Shown: positions 1-5,204, counted from the first letter of the stretch. The stretch is 5,314 nt of DNA from Candidatus Anaerobutyricum stercoripullorum (GCA_019114885.1 DXEQ01000138.1:1-5314), one strand, 5' to 3'. Program-made: numbers and translations. Notes: generated by a model not told the origin, from the letters alone.

Positions 1-6
1 CATAAA

Positions 7-660
7 ATGAAGCGGAGAGCCATGATCGTTTTGGGGGTGCTCTGTGTGGGAGCGGGAGTTTTGATGAATGGACGGTCGGTCGATGCCTTAAAGATTCCGG
101 AGAAATATTCCGTGCCGGAAAATGTTTCTCAGCTGGCAGTGATCCGATATAAAAAGGGAAGCCAGGGTAAGTTCAAATTTTACATAAAAAATGCAAAGGG
201 AACATGGAAAAAGAAGTTTGCCTGTACGGCCTGGCTGGGGCGGCGAGGAATCGGCAAGAAAAAAGAGGGGGACCAGAAGACGCCAACGGGGCTTTACACA
301 CTGGATCAGGCGTTTGGGATCCGGAACAATCCCGGCACAAAAATGCCTTATGTGAAGGTGACGGATCAGTATTACTGGTGCAGCGACTCCGGGAGCCTTT
401 ATTATAATCAGCTGATCCGCCGGGATGAGACGGGACACCGCTGCGGCGGGGAACATCTCATCGACTACCGGGGCGTATATAATTATGCCGTCTCGATTGG
501 ATATAATAAGAAGGGAAAGGCGGATAAGGGCAGCGCCATTTTTCTTCACTGTTCCCGGAACCGCGCCACGGCAGGCTGTGCGGCCATTCCTGAAAAATAT
601 ATGAGAAAAGTATTAAAAAAGCTGGATCCGGCAGCGAATCCGAGAATCCTTATTTATTAG
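7..660 (+). CDS. Secreted L,D-transpeptidase-like protein (YkuD fold, COG3786-like)
   Basis: Predicted extracytoplasmic cell-wall enzyme of the L,D-transpeptidase catalytic-domain family, which uses a cysteine to form 3-3 peptidoglycan cross-links or attach substrates to peptidoglycan. The 217-aa product has a basic N-terminus (KRR), a hydrophobic stretch at about residues 5-20 and a plausible signal-peptidase site near VDA27. The C-terminal half carries KTPTGLYTL (91-99), typical of the fold, then IFLHC (178-182) and ATAGCAAIP (187-195). H181, G190 and C191 are the likely catalytic elements. The motif is TAGC rather than the classical SHGC, as in the COG3786 branch. The protein is short and shows no LysM or peptidoglycan-binding domain. 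The reading frame is open to the window edge and no ribosome binding site can be seen for the ATG at 7, so the start may lie upstream; ATG 22 is an alternative. The family call is firm, but the substrate is not known. Confidence 0.85.
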   Translation: MKRRAMIVLGVLCVGAGVLMNGRSVDALKIPEKYSVPENVSQLAVIRYKKGSQGKFKFYIKNAKGTWKKKFACTAWLGRRGIGKKKEGDQKTPTGLYTLDQAFGIRNNPGTKMPYVKVTDQYYWCSDSGSLYYNQLIRRDETGHRCGGEHLIDYRGVYNYAVSIGYNKKGKADKGSAIFLHCSRNRATAGCAAIPEKYMRKVLKKLDPAANPRILIY

Positions 661-684
661 AAGATATCACCGGGGCGGATCAGA

Positions 685-807
685 GATATCAGGCATGCCG
701 CCAGGAGCCAATTACGGATGTCAGGCATGCCGTCGGAAGCGGATTACGGGTATTGGATATACCGTCCGGGGAGATTACGGATATTATTCCGGTGGAAGGC
801 GGGTATG
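685..807. repeat. Degenerate 32-bp tandem repeats, about four units
   Basis: Units start at 685, 717, 749 and 780, giving periods of 32, 32 and 31 bp. The first two units match at 26 of 32 positions by hand alignment; both contain TCAGGCATGCCG and end in ATTACG. The third unit is more diverged (GATATACCGTC, then GATTACG) and the fourth is partial. A GATATCA at 663 may be a remnant of a further unit. The palindrome GGCATGCC occurs in units one and two, and GGTAT/ATACC forms a small hairpin at 749-763 in unit three. The period is not a multiple of three, so this is not a protein repeat. It lies directly after the transpeptidase stop codon, and no U-tract terminator is visible there. Its function is unknown. 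Confidence 0.7.
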
Positions 808-810
808 TTG

Positions 811-839
811 TTGACAAATGGTACTGACAATATTAAAAT
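811..839 (+). promoter_or_regulatory. Sigma-A type promoter for the DegV gene
   Basis: A perfect -35 TTGACA (811-816), a 17-bp spacer and a -10 TAAAAT (834-839, five of six consensus bases) form a near-consensus housekeeping promoter. The predicted transcription start is near 846. It is the best promoter between the transpeptidase and the DegV gene, so DegV is probably transcribed on its own. Confidence 0.75.
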
Positions 840-845
840 ATAGAA

Positions 846-981
846 ATAAAAACTATGTTATCTGGAATGTAAAACCAGTGAGTGCATATGTCCGACACAT
901 TTTTACTGACTTATACTGATCATAAAGATACATTGCCACATATACGCTGGGCCGATGAAAGAGAACAAGAAGGAGAAGATT
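846..981 (+). other. Leader region of the DegV transcript
   Basis: About 135 nt separate the predicted transcription start from the DegV start codon. Only weak hairpins are visible: CTGG/CCAG at about 861-879, and ATGT/ACAT at about 887-900 followed by a short T run. I recognise no known riboswitch or T-box. A 38-codon reading frame (888-1004) overlaps the DegV start but has no ribosome binding site. Confidence 0.4.
971..975 (+). promoter_or_regulatory. Ribosome binding site that sets the DegV start
   Basis: AGGAG lies six bases before the ATG at 982. The in-frame upstream ATG at 955 has no purine-rich site in front of it, and the AGGAG would then fall inside the gene. The shorter start also places the conserved SDGCCDLS at the N-terminus, as is usual in the family. 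Confidence 0.8.
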
Positions 982-1881
982 ATGAATTATCAGATTATCA
1001 GTGACGGATGCTGTGATTTAAGTAAGGATGTGATAGAGAAGTACCAGCTGCATATCATACCTTTTTATATTTCCTTTGATGAGAAGAACTACTACAAGGA
1101 GATTGAGGGGATTGCCATTCGGGATGTGTACGACCGGATGGTCAGCAATCCCGATGTCTATCCGAAGACTTCTCTGCCGTCCGTGCAGAACTATATCGAT
1201 GTCTTTCTTCCTTATGTGGAGAAGGGAGTTCCGGTCATCTGCATCTGTTTTACCCCGTCCTTAAGCGGTTCTTATAACAGTGCCTGCAATGCCCGGGAGA
1301 TCGTTCTTGAAGATCATCCGCAGGCGCAGATTGCCGTGATCAATTCGAAGGCGGCGACAGTGTCTCAGGGCCTGATGGTCATTGAGGCGGGTCGGATGCG
1401 CGCCGATGGCGTTTCCTATGAGGAATGTGTCCGGATTCTGGAAGAGATGAAGAAGACCAACCGCATTTTCTTTACGGTGGGTAACGTGGACTATCTGAAA
1501 CATGGCGGCCGCATCGGCAAGCTGGCAGGTCTGGCCACCAGCGCCCTCTCGCTGAAGCCGTTGATCACTCTGGTGGACGGGGCTATCGAGGCGTCGGGCA
1601 TTGGCCGGAGCCGCAAAAAGACTGTGAAGAAGACCATCGATCTGATGGACGGGTATTTTAAGGAGACCGGCGAGCGGCTGAAAGACTACGGTGTCGCCGT
1701 CGGATACGGCTATGATCTGGAGGAGGCCGGAACATTTTATGAGATGGTGTCCGCCCATGTGGATTCCATGGTAAAAGGAAAGGAAGTCAGCTTCATTCAG
1801 ATCGGAGCCACCATCGCCGTGCATACGGGACCGCATGCCATCGGCATAGGAATCGTCAAAAAGTACGAACATTTTCTGTAA
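982..1881 (+). CDS. DegV family protein (fatty-acid-binding, FakB-like)
   Basis: Cytosolic lipid-binding protein of the DegV family. Known members (FakB) hold a fatty acid and present it to the kinase FakA, giving acyl-phosphate for phospholipid synthesis. The 299-aa product is close to the usual family length of about 280-290. Family motifs appear in order: SDGCCDLS (7-14), TSLPS (63-67), PSLSGSYNSA (92-101), HGGRIGKLAG (174-183), KPLITLVDG (192-200) and HTGPHAIGIG (281-290). By comparison with FakB proteins, T63, the serines at 93-95, R177 and H281 should contact the fatty-acid head group. The usual GPGA near the C-terminus reads GPHA here, a small change. No fakA lies in the window, which is common because clostridial genomes carry several scattered degV copies. 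The gene has its own promoter and a hairpin at its end, so it is probably monocistronic. An ATG at 955 would add nine residues but lacks a ribosome binding site. The family is certain; the lipid preference cannot be told. Confidence 0.93.
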   Translation: MNYQIISDGCCDLSKDVIEKYQLHIIPFYISFDEKNYYKEIEGIAIRDVYDRMVSNPDVYPKTSLPSVQNYIDVFLPYVEKGVPVICICFTPSLSGSYNSACNAREIVLEDHPQAQIAVINSKAATVSQGLMVIEAGRMRADGVSYEECVRILEEMKKTNRIFFTVGNVDYLKHGGRIGKLAGLATSALSLKPLITLVDGAIEASGIGRSRKKTVKKTIDLMDGYFKETGERLKDYGVAVGYGYDLEEAGTFYEMVSAHVDSMVKGKEVSFIQIGATIAVHTGPHAIGIGIVKKYEHFL

Positions 1882-1927
1882 AATTACATCGTAAAAAGCT
1901 CTTTTTTGAGAAAAAAACTCGAAGCAG

Positions 1928-1965
1928 ATGCCGGAGGGATTCTTGCCACCCTCCGGCATTCTGTG
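1928..1965 (+). terminator. Hairpin terminator after the DegV gene
   Basis: A perfect 11-bp stem joins 1928-1938 (ATGCCGGAGGG) to 1949-1959 (CCCTCCGGCAT), with a 10-nt loop. The following TTCTGTGTT is only moderately U-rich. Position 47 nt after the stop codon and high stem stability support an intrinsic terminator, perhaps of limited efficiency. Confidence 0.7.
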
Positions 1966-1972
1966 TTATGAT
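1943..1972 (+). promoter_or_regulatory. Promoter for the methyltransferase gene, nested in the DegV terminator
   Basis: TTGCCA (1943-1948, five of six) is spaced 18 bp from TATGAT (1967-1972, five of six). The -10 is preceded by TGT, giving an extended TGn element. The -35 occupies the loop of the preceding terminator hairpin. Predicted transcription start is near 1979, about 67 nt before the ATG at 2046. Confidence 0.6.
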
Positions 1973-2045
1973 GGACGAAAATGACTTTGCCCCTGGAAAA
2001 TGTAACAAAAAGGGCGGAGAATAACAAAAAAGGATTGAATATATT

Positions 2046-2909
2046 ATGTGGATTGCAAATGACTGGAAAGAATACGAAGTGATTGACTGCAGCGACGGCG
2101 AGAAGCTGGAACGCTGGGGCAGATATATCCTGTTGCGCCCGGACCCGCAGGTGATTTGGGATACGGAGAAAAGGGACCGGCGCTGGCGGCATCTGAACGC
2201 GCATTATCACAGGAGCAAAAAGGGAGGCGGACAGTGGGAGTTCTTTGACCTGCCGCAGCAGTGGGACCTGCATTACAGGGAGTTGACCTTTCATCTGAAA
2301 CCGTTCAGCTTCAAACATACGGGACTGTTTCCGGAACAGGCGGTGAACTGGGACTGGTTTTCTCAGAAGATCCGTCACGCAGGCCGCCCGGTGAAGGTGC
2401 TGAATCTGTTCGCTTACACCGGCGGCGCCACGCTGGCGGCAGCAGCAGCCGGGGCGGCTGTCACCCATGTGGACGCCTCGAAGGGCATGGTCACCTGGGC
2501 CAGAGAAAACGCGGCGGCCAGCGGACTGTCCGACGCGCCGATCCGCTGGCTGGTGGATGACTGCGTGAAGTTCGTGGAGAGAGAGATCCGCCGGGGCAAC
2601 CATTACGACGGCATCATCATGGACCCGCCGTCCTATGGCAGGGGACCAAAGGGTGAGGTATGGAAAATCGAGGAGAAGATCTATTCTCTGGTATGTCTGT
2701 GCGAGAAGCTTCTCTCCGACGATCCGCTGTTTTTCCTGATCAATTCCTACACCACAGGTCTGCAGCCGGCGGTGCTTTCCTACATGCTTGGCAGCGCGGT
2801 GGCAAAAAGACACGGCGGAGTCGTGGAGGCGGAAGAGATTGGTCTGCCGGTCACTGCCAGTGGCCTCGTACTGCCGTGCGGCGCTTCCGGAAGATGGGAG
2901 AGCCGCTGA
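2046..2909 (+). CDS. Class I SAM-dependent methyltransferase (RlmI/COG1092-like, rRNA methylase type)
   Basis: Rossmann-fold methyltransferase related to the 23S rRNA cytosine methyltransferase RlmI and the C-terminal half of RlmKL. The 287-aa product has GRYILLRPDPQVIW (25-38), the family signature KHTGLFPEQAVNWDW (90-104), SAM motif I VLNLFAYTGGATL (118-130), an acidic motif HVDAS (141-145), WLVDD (168-172) and the catalytic-region DPPSYGRG (193-200). There is no N-terminal PUA domain like that of RlmI, so this is the shorter form common in clostridia and Bacteroidetes. The target base is not predictable; the family suggests rRNA. An A-rich stretch with AAAGGA ends about 11 nt before the ATG, a rather long spacing and probably a weak ribosome binding site. 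The gene is followed after 97 bp by the Gx transporter gene with no terminator between, so co-transcription is likely. Confidence 0.88.
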   Translation: MWIANDWKEYEVIDCSDGEKLERWGRYILLRPDPQVIWDTEKRDRRWRHLNAHYHRSKKGGGQWEFFDLPQQWDLHYRELTFHLKPFSFKHTGLFPEQAVNWDWFSQKIRHAGRPVKVLNLFAYTGGATLAAAAAGAAVTHVDASKGMVTWARENAAASGLSDAPIRWLVDDCVKFVEREIRRGNHYDGIIMDPPSYGRGPKGEVWKIEEKIYSLVCLCEKLLSDDPLFFLINSYTTGLQPAVLSYMLGSAVAKRHGGVVEAEEIGLPVTASGLVLPCGASGRWESR

Positions 2910-2965
2910 CTGTGATGAAAAAGGATTGCCGGGAAGTGTAGGCGGGGAGAGGATATAGCCTGGCT

Positions 2966-2986
2966 GCAAAGGAACTGCATCCTTGC
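2966..2986 (+). other. Small stem-loop upstream of the Gx transporter ribosome binding site
   Basis: AAGGA (2969-2973) pairs with TCCTT (2980-2984) around a 6-nt loop, and an outer GC pairs with GC if one A is bulged. It ends eight bases before the ribosome binding site at 2994-3001 and has no U-tract, so it is not a terminator. An effect on translation or mRNA processing is only a guess. Confidence 0.3.
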
Positions 2987-2993
2987 CGGGAAG

Positions 2994-3001
2994 AAAGGAG
3001 G
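2994..3001 (+). promoter_or_regulatory. Strong ribosome binding site that sets the Gx transporter start
   Basis: AAAGGAGG is a near-perfect Shine-Dalgarno sequence ending five bases before the ATG at 3007. The alternative TTG at 2983 lies upstream of this site and has no comparable sequence before it, so 3007 is the preferred start. Confidence 0.85.
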
Positions 3002-3006
3002 CTGCG

Positions 3007-3519
3007 ATGGAAAAAGGAAAGAAAACTGCGTTTTATGGTATGTTTCTGGCGCTTGCCCTGGTGGCAGGTTACGTGGAGCAGCTTCTGCCCATTAACCTGG
3101 GAGTGCCGGGGGTGAAGCTCGGCCTTGCGAATATTGTGACCATGGTGCTTTTGTATACGATGGGGGTGCGTGCGGCCTCCGGCATCACTGCCATCCGCGT
3201 GCTCTTATCCGGTATTCTTTTCGGAACCGGATTTTCCATCGTGTACAGTGCGGCGGGGGCCGCCCTGAGTATCTTTGTGATGGCTTTTTTGAAGCGGACA
3301 AAACGGTTCTCCTGCGTCGGCATCAGTGTGGCCGGCGGCGTCTTTCACAACGTGGGGCAGATTCTGGTGGCCGTCCTTGTCCTGGAGACCGGAGCCCTAG
3401 TTTACTACCTTCCGGTACTGATTCTGTCCGGTCTTGCCGCGGGAATCGTCATCGGTATCATAAGCGGTATCCTGATCCGGCGGCTGACGCCGGTGATACG
3501 AAAAGGGATGGAGGAATGA
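3007..3519 (+). CDS. Gx transporter family / Hpre_diP_synt_I integral membrane protein
   Basis: A 170-aa, very hydrophobic protein of the family called Gx transporter or, misleadingly, heptaprenyl diphosphate synthase component I (PF07456, COG4769). About five or six membrane segments are visible, near residues 8-27, 38-56, 58-73, 76-96, 105-127 and 131-157. Family marks are GVPGVKLGLANIV (32-44), RVLLSGILFG (64-73), the polar HNVGQ inside a membrane span (114-118) and YYLP (133-136). The fold resembles small ECF-type S components, so membrane transport of a small molecule is a reasonable guess, but the substrate is not established. In many Firmicutes this gene sits beside apbE and a NusG-domain-II gene, pointing to flavin- or quinone-linked redox functions. 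Here apbE follows after about 485 bp. An upstream TTG (2983) would add eight residues but is less likely. Confidence 0.87.
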   Translation: MEKGKKTAFYGMFLALALVAGYVEQLLPINLGVPGVKLGLANIVTMVLLYTMGVRAASGITAIRVLLSGILFGTGFSIVYSAAGAALSIFVMAFLKRTKRFSCVGISVAGGVFHNVGQILVAVLVLETGALVYYLPVLILSGLAAGIVIGIISGILIRRLTPVIRKGMEE

Positions 3520-3677
3520 TGCGGCGGCAGCCGGGCAGTACAGGTGCAGATAGGCAGACGACGGAAACGCCCATGCCGCTTCGTCCGCCGACGCCCTCAG
3601 TTCGGGTATCAGCAGTTAATTCATCAAGCAGGGTAAACCACCTGCGGTGGTTCACGGCTGCCGCCTTACGTCATTGA
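3519..3677 (+). CDS. Possible 52-aa small ORF overlapping the Gx transporter stop
   Basis: The ATG at 3519 shares its A with the TGA of the preceding gene, and GGAGG (3510-3514) lies four bases before it, so translation could be coupled. The 52-residue product is rich in Arg, Pro, Thr and Ser (it starts MRRQPGSTGADRQTTETP) and resembles no family I know; it has no membrane segment or signal peptide. The frame runs through the left arm of the long inverted repeat and a stem-loop, and ends at the foot of the terminator. That suggests chance reading of repeat DNA, so this is a weak candidate. Confidence 0.2.
   Translation: MRRQPGSTGADRQTTETPMPLRPPTPSVRVSAVNSSSRVNHLRWFTAAALRH
3555..3579 (+). repeat. 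Left arm of a long inverted repeat
   Basis: Positions 3555-3579 are the reverse complement of 3952-3976 at 23 of 25 positions. The two exceptions (3563-3564 GG opposite 3967-3968 TT) would be G-U wobbles in + strand RNA. The arm begins with the octamer CAGACGAC and continues into CGCCCATGCCGC. Confidence 0.75.
3633..3655 (+). other. Stem-loop in the island
   Basis: AACCACC (3636-3642) pairs with GGTGGTT (3646-3652) around a TGC loop, and two more pairs form outside one A/C mismatch. It is not followed by a T run, so it is not a terminator by itself. It lies 19 bases before the bidirectional terminator. Confidence 0.45.
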
Positions 3678-3724
3678 AAAAGGTCTGCTCCTTCGTGCAA
3701 GCACGGGAGACCGTCCTTTTTCAA
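3674..3724. terminator. Bidirectional intrinsic terminator after the Gx transporter
   Basis: TTGAAAAAGG (3674-3683) is the exact reverse complement of CCTTTTTCAA (3715-3724). Inside, CTCC (3688-3691) pairs with GGAG (3706-3709) and CGTG (3694-3697) with CACG (3702-3705). Each strand reads a GC-rich hairpin followed by TTTTTC, the classic bidirectional form. On the + strand it would end the methyltransferase-Gx transcript about 200 nt after the Gx stop. Confidence 0.8.
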
Positions 3725-3750
3725 CTCCGTCCCTGCTTTTCCCGGGGCTG

Positions 3751-3759
3751 TGCTATACT
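3751..3759 (+). promoter_or_regulatory. Extended -10 element, possible apbE promoter
   Basis: TGC precedes TATACT (3754-3759), a TGn-extended -10 with five of six consensus bases, 27 bases past the terminator. No good -35 is seen at the right spacing. A start here would give an apbE leader of about 240 nt holding the hairpins described below. Confidence 0.4.
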
Positions 3760-3798
3760 CTCCTTCACAGGCCGCCGGCCGAAGGACATGGCGCGTAT

Positions 3799-3840
3799 TA
3801 TACCGTCTGTGTATTGAAAGAATAATTACACGGTGGTATA
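3799..3840 (+). other. Stem-loop with two short paired blocks
   Basis: TATACC (3799-3804) pairs with GGTATA (3835-3840) and, inside, GTGTA (3809-3813) pairs with TACAC (3827-3831). The loop is A/T-rich and holds a TTGAAA. No T run follows. It could be a leader structure or an operator; nothing identifies a regulator. Confidence 0.35.
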
Positions 3841-3842
3841 TG
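3814..3842 (+). promoter_or_regulatory. Weak alternative promoter for apbE
   Basis: TTGAAA (3814-3819) is followed after 17 bp by TATATG (3837-3842). The -35 is good and the -10 matches at four bases. It overlaps the stem-loop at 3799-3840. Confidence 0.3.
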
Positions 3843-3859
3843 CCGTATTTTCCAATGTA

Positions 3860-3936
3860 CAGACGACTCTTTTGACCGCGCATGTGGTCCGGGCGTCGAC
3901 GCCCGGACTATCTGCGCGGCACGCAGGCGTCGTCTG
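3860..3936. repeat. Large nested hairpin around a 22-bp perfect palindrome
   Basis: The core 3887-3908 is a perfect 22-bp palindrome centred on GTC/GAC, with half-site GTCCGGGCGTC. A second paired block, CCGCGCA (3876-3882) with TGCGCGG (3913-3919), lies around it, and a third, CAGACGAC (3860-3867) with GTCGTCTG (3929-3936), lies outside. The whole could extrude as a cruciform or fold in RNA. No T run follows, so it is not a usual terminator. The outer octamer is the same as in the long inverted repeat arms. Confidence 0.75.
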
Positions 3937-3951
3937 ACTATCCACACCTGT

Positions 3952-3976
3952 GCGGCATGGGCGTTTTTGTCGTCTG
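3952..3976 (-). repeat. Right arm of the long inverted repeat
   Basis: Inverted partner of 3555-3579 (23 of 25 positions), ending in the octamer GTCGTCTG, 28 bases before the apbE start codon. GTCGTCTGA also occurs at 3929-3937 in the same orientation. The two arms bound a 422-bp interval with no confident protein gene. Confidence 0.75.
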
Positions 3977-4004
3977 ATACTCAGCTGAGAAATGGAGTAA
4001 TACA

Positions 4005-5186
4005 ATGCGGAATGATGATACAATAAATAGGAAAGAGGCTCGTTTTAGCCCACTGGGAAAAAAGGCAGCATCTGTTCTGGCATGTGGTCTGATGGCCGCG
4101 CTGTTTGCTTTCCTGCCGGGCTGCGGCGCGGGACAGACAGCGGGGCGGAGCACCGGGCAGGACGCACAGGTCGGTGGAGGCAGCACTTCGGCTGATGATG
4201 CAGCTGCTGTCGATACATTTTCTGCCACAGACTTCGTCATGGATACGGTGCTGCAGGAGACGATATACGGCAGCAAAGACCTCACCGGCGACATTCAGCC
4301 CCTGCTGGAGAAGCTGGAGAAGGAGAAGTTGTCATGGCGGGAGGCGGACAGCGAGGCCGCGCAGATCAACAGTCGCTGCCAAAACGGCGAGACGGTGACC
4401 ATGAGTGAAGACTTTTACCGCTGGGTGGAAGTCTCCCTCGATCTTGCGGAGAAAAGCGGCGGGGCCTTTGACCCGACCATCGGCAATCTCACCCGCCTCT
4501 GGAACATTGAGGGAGAGAACCCTGTGGTGCCCCCGCAGGCAGAGATTGACGAGGTGCTCTCCCATGTGGGGTATGAGAACATCTCTGTAGAAGAGAAGGA
4601 TAAGACCATCTCCATGGCGGCAGACTGCACCCTGGATCTGGGGGCCGTCGGAAAAGGAATCGCCTGCGATGTGGTCCGGGACTATCTGCGCGGACAGGAG
4701 GAAGTGTCCGGCGCCGTGATCGCTGTCGGCGGCAGCATCCTGACCTGGGGAAGTAAGCCCGATGGCTCGGACTGGAGCGTGGCGATACAGGACCCGGAGG
4801 GAGAGGATGGAAGCTACATGGGCGTGCTGCAGCTGGCGGGAACAGCCTGCGTGTCCACCTCCGGCGATTATGAGAAATATTTTGAGCAGGATGGGAAACG
4901 GTACCATCACATACTGGACCCGGCTGACGGATACCCTTCGGAGAGCGGGCTGTCCTCCGTTACTGTGGTATGCCCGGATGCGGGAGAATGGAAAGAATAT
5001 GCCGGACTCCTGTCTGACGGACTGAGCACCGCCTGCTTTGTGCTGGGAGAGGAGAGAGGCAGGGAGCTTCTGGAACAATACGGCATGGAAGGTGTGTTCA
5101 TCGATAAAGAAAAAAATGTGACGGTGACAGACGGGCTTACCGAAACCTTTTCTCTGCTGAGCGGGGAGTACAGAATTGCCGGATAA
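4005..5186 (+). CDS. apbE: FAD:protein FMN transferase, lipoprotein
   Basis: Transfers FMN from FAD to a threonine of target proteins outside the membrane, such as RnfG/RnfD or FMN-binding-domain proteins, in a Mg-dependent reaction. The 393-aa product has an N-terminal KK (19-20), a hydrophobic stretch (21-37) and a lipobox LPGC with C40 as the lipidated residue. A Gly/Ser/Ala/Asp-rich linker (41-70) then leads to the ApbE domain. Its motifs are FVMDT (77-81), SWREADSEAAQIN (110-122), GGAFDPTIG (152-160), DLGAVGKGIACD (211-222), VGGSILTWG (241-249), STSGDYEKYF (284-293), HHILDPADGYP (301-311) and SDGLSTACFVLG (337-348). D338 and T342 fit the family's metal-binding positions. The domain is complete. 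GGAG (3994-3997) lies seven bases before the ATG. No flavinylation target is encoded in the window, so its partner is elsewhere; the Gx transporter upstream fits a redox context. Expression is probably separate, because a terminator precedes it. Confidence 0.95.
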   Translation: MRNDDTINRKEARFSPLGKKAASVLACGLMAALFAFLPGCGAGQTAGRSTGQDAQVGGGSTSADDAAAVDTFSATDFVMDTVLQETIYGSKDLTGDIQPLLEKLEKEKLSWREADSEAAQINSRCQNGETVTMSEDFYRWVEVSLDLAEKSGGAFDPTIGNLTRLWNIEGENPVVPPQAEIDEVLSHVGYENISVEEKDKTISMAADCTLDLGAVGKGIACDVVRDYLRGQEEVSGAVIAVGGSILTWGSKPDGSDWSVAIQDPEGEDGSYMGVLQLAGTACVSTSGDYEKYFEQDGKRYHHILDPADGYPSESGLSSVTVVCPDAGEWKEYAGLLSDGLSTACFVLGEERGRELLEQYGMEGVFIDKEKNVTVTDGLTETFSLLSGEYRIAG

Positions 5187-5204
5187 AAACTGCGCCGGTC
5201 ATTG

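Noticed and set aside
718..843. A 41-codon frame through the tandem repeats
   Set aside because: The 32-bp period shifts frame at each unit, so the repeats are not protein repeats, and no ribosome binding site is present. It also runs across the DegV promoter.
846..981. FapR-type operator or riboswitch in the DegV leader
   Set aside because: TACTGA-like words occur at 823 and 905, but no full palindromic FapR site or known riboswitch core can be built from them.
888..1004. A 38-codon frame (starting MSDTFLLTYTDH) in the DegV leader that overlaps the DegV start by 23 bases
   Set aside because: No ribosome binding site precedes its ATG, and the DegV start has a strong one inside this frame. 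It could be a leader peptide or a gene remnant, but nothing beyond the open frame supports it.
1968..2024. An 18-codon frame (starting MMDENDF) just before the methyltransferase gene
   Set aside because: Its start codon overlaps the -10 element and would not be in the mRNA made from that promoter; there is no ribosome binding site.
1884..2969. Long minus-strand frame of 361 codons opposite the methyltransferase gene
   Set aside because: The + strand gene has clear SAM-binding and DPPS motifs; the antisense product is low-complexity and resembles no family.
2926..2993. 11-bp direct repeat TTGCCGGGAAG at 2926-2936 and 2983-2993
   Set aside because: Only two copies 57 bp apart, with no associated element or duplication signature; possibly chance or a small duplication.
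3458..3655. Minus-strand frame of 65 codons across the end of the Gx gene and the left inverted-repeat arm
   Set aside because: It lies largely in repeat DNA and antisense to a certain gene, with no ribosome binding site. I have a vague sense of similar translated repeat sequences in Lachnospiraceae but cannot support it.
3860..3936. Integron attC site or CRISPR-like repeat
   Set aside because: The hairpin lacks the GTTRRRY/RYYYAAC ends of attC, and there is no regular spacer pattern.
4212..4230. DTFSAT in ApbE (residues 70-75), resembling a flavinylation target motif
   Set aside because: The spacing is one residue short of the usual Asp-to-Thr pattern, and this segment aligns with the normal N-terminal strand of ApbE (before FVMDT), so self-flavinylation is not supported.
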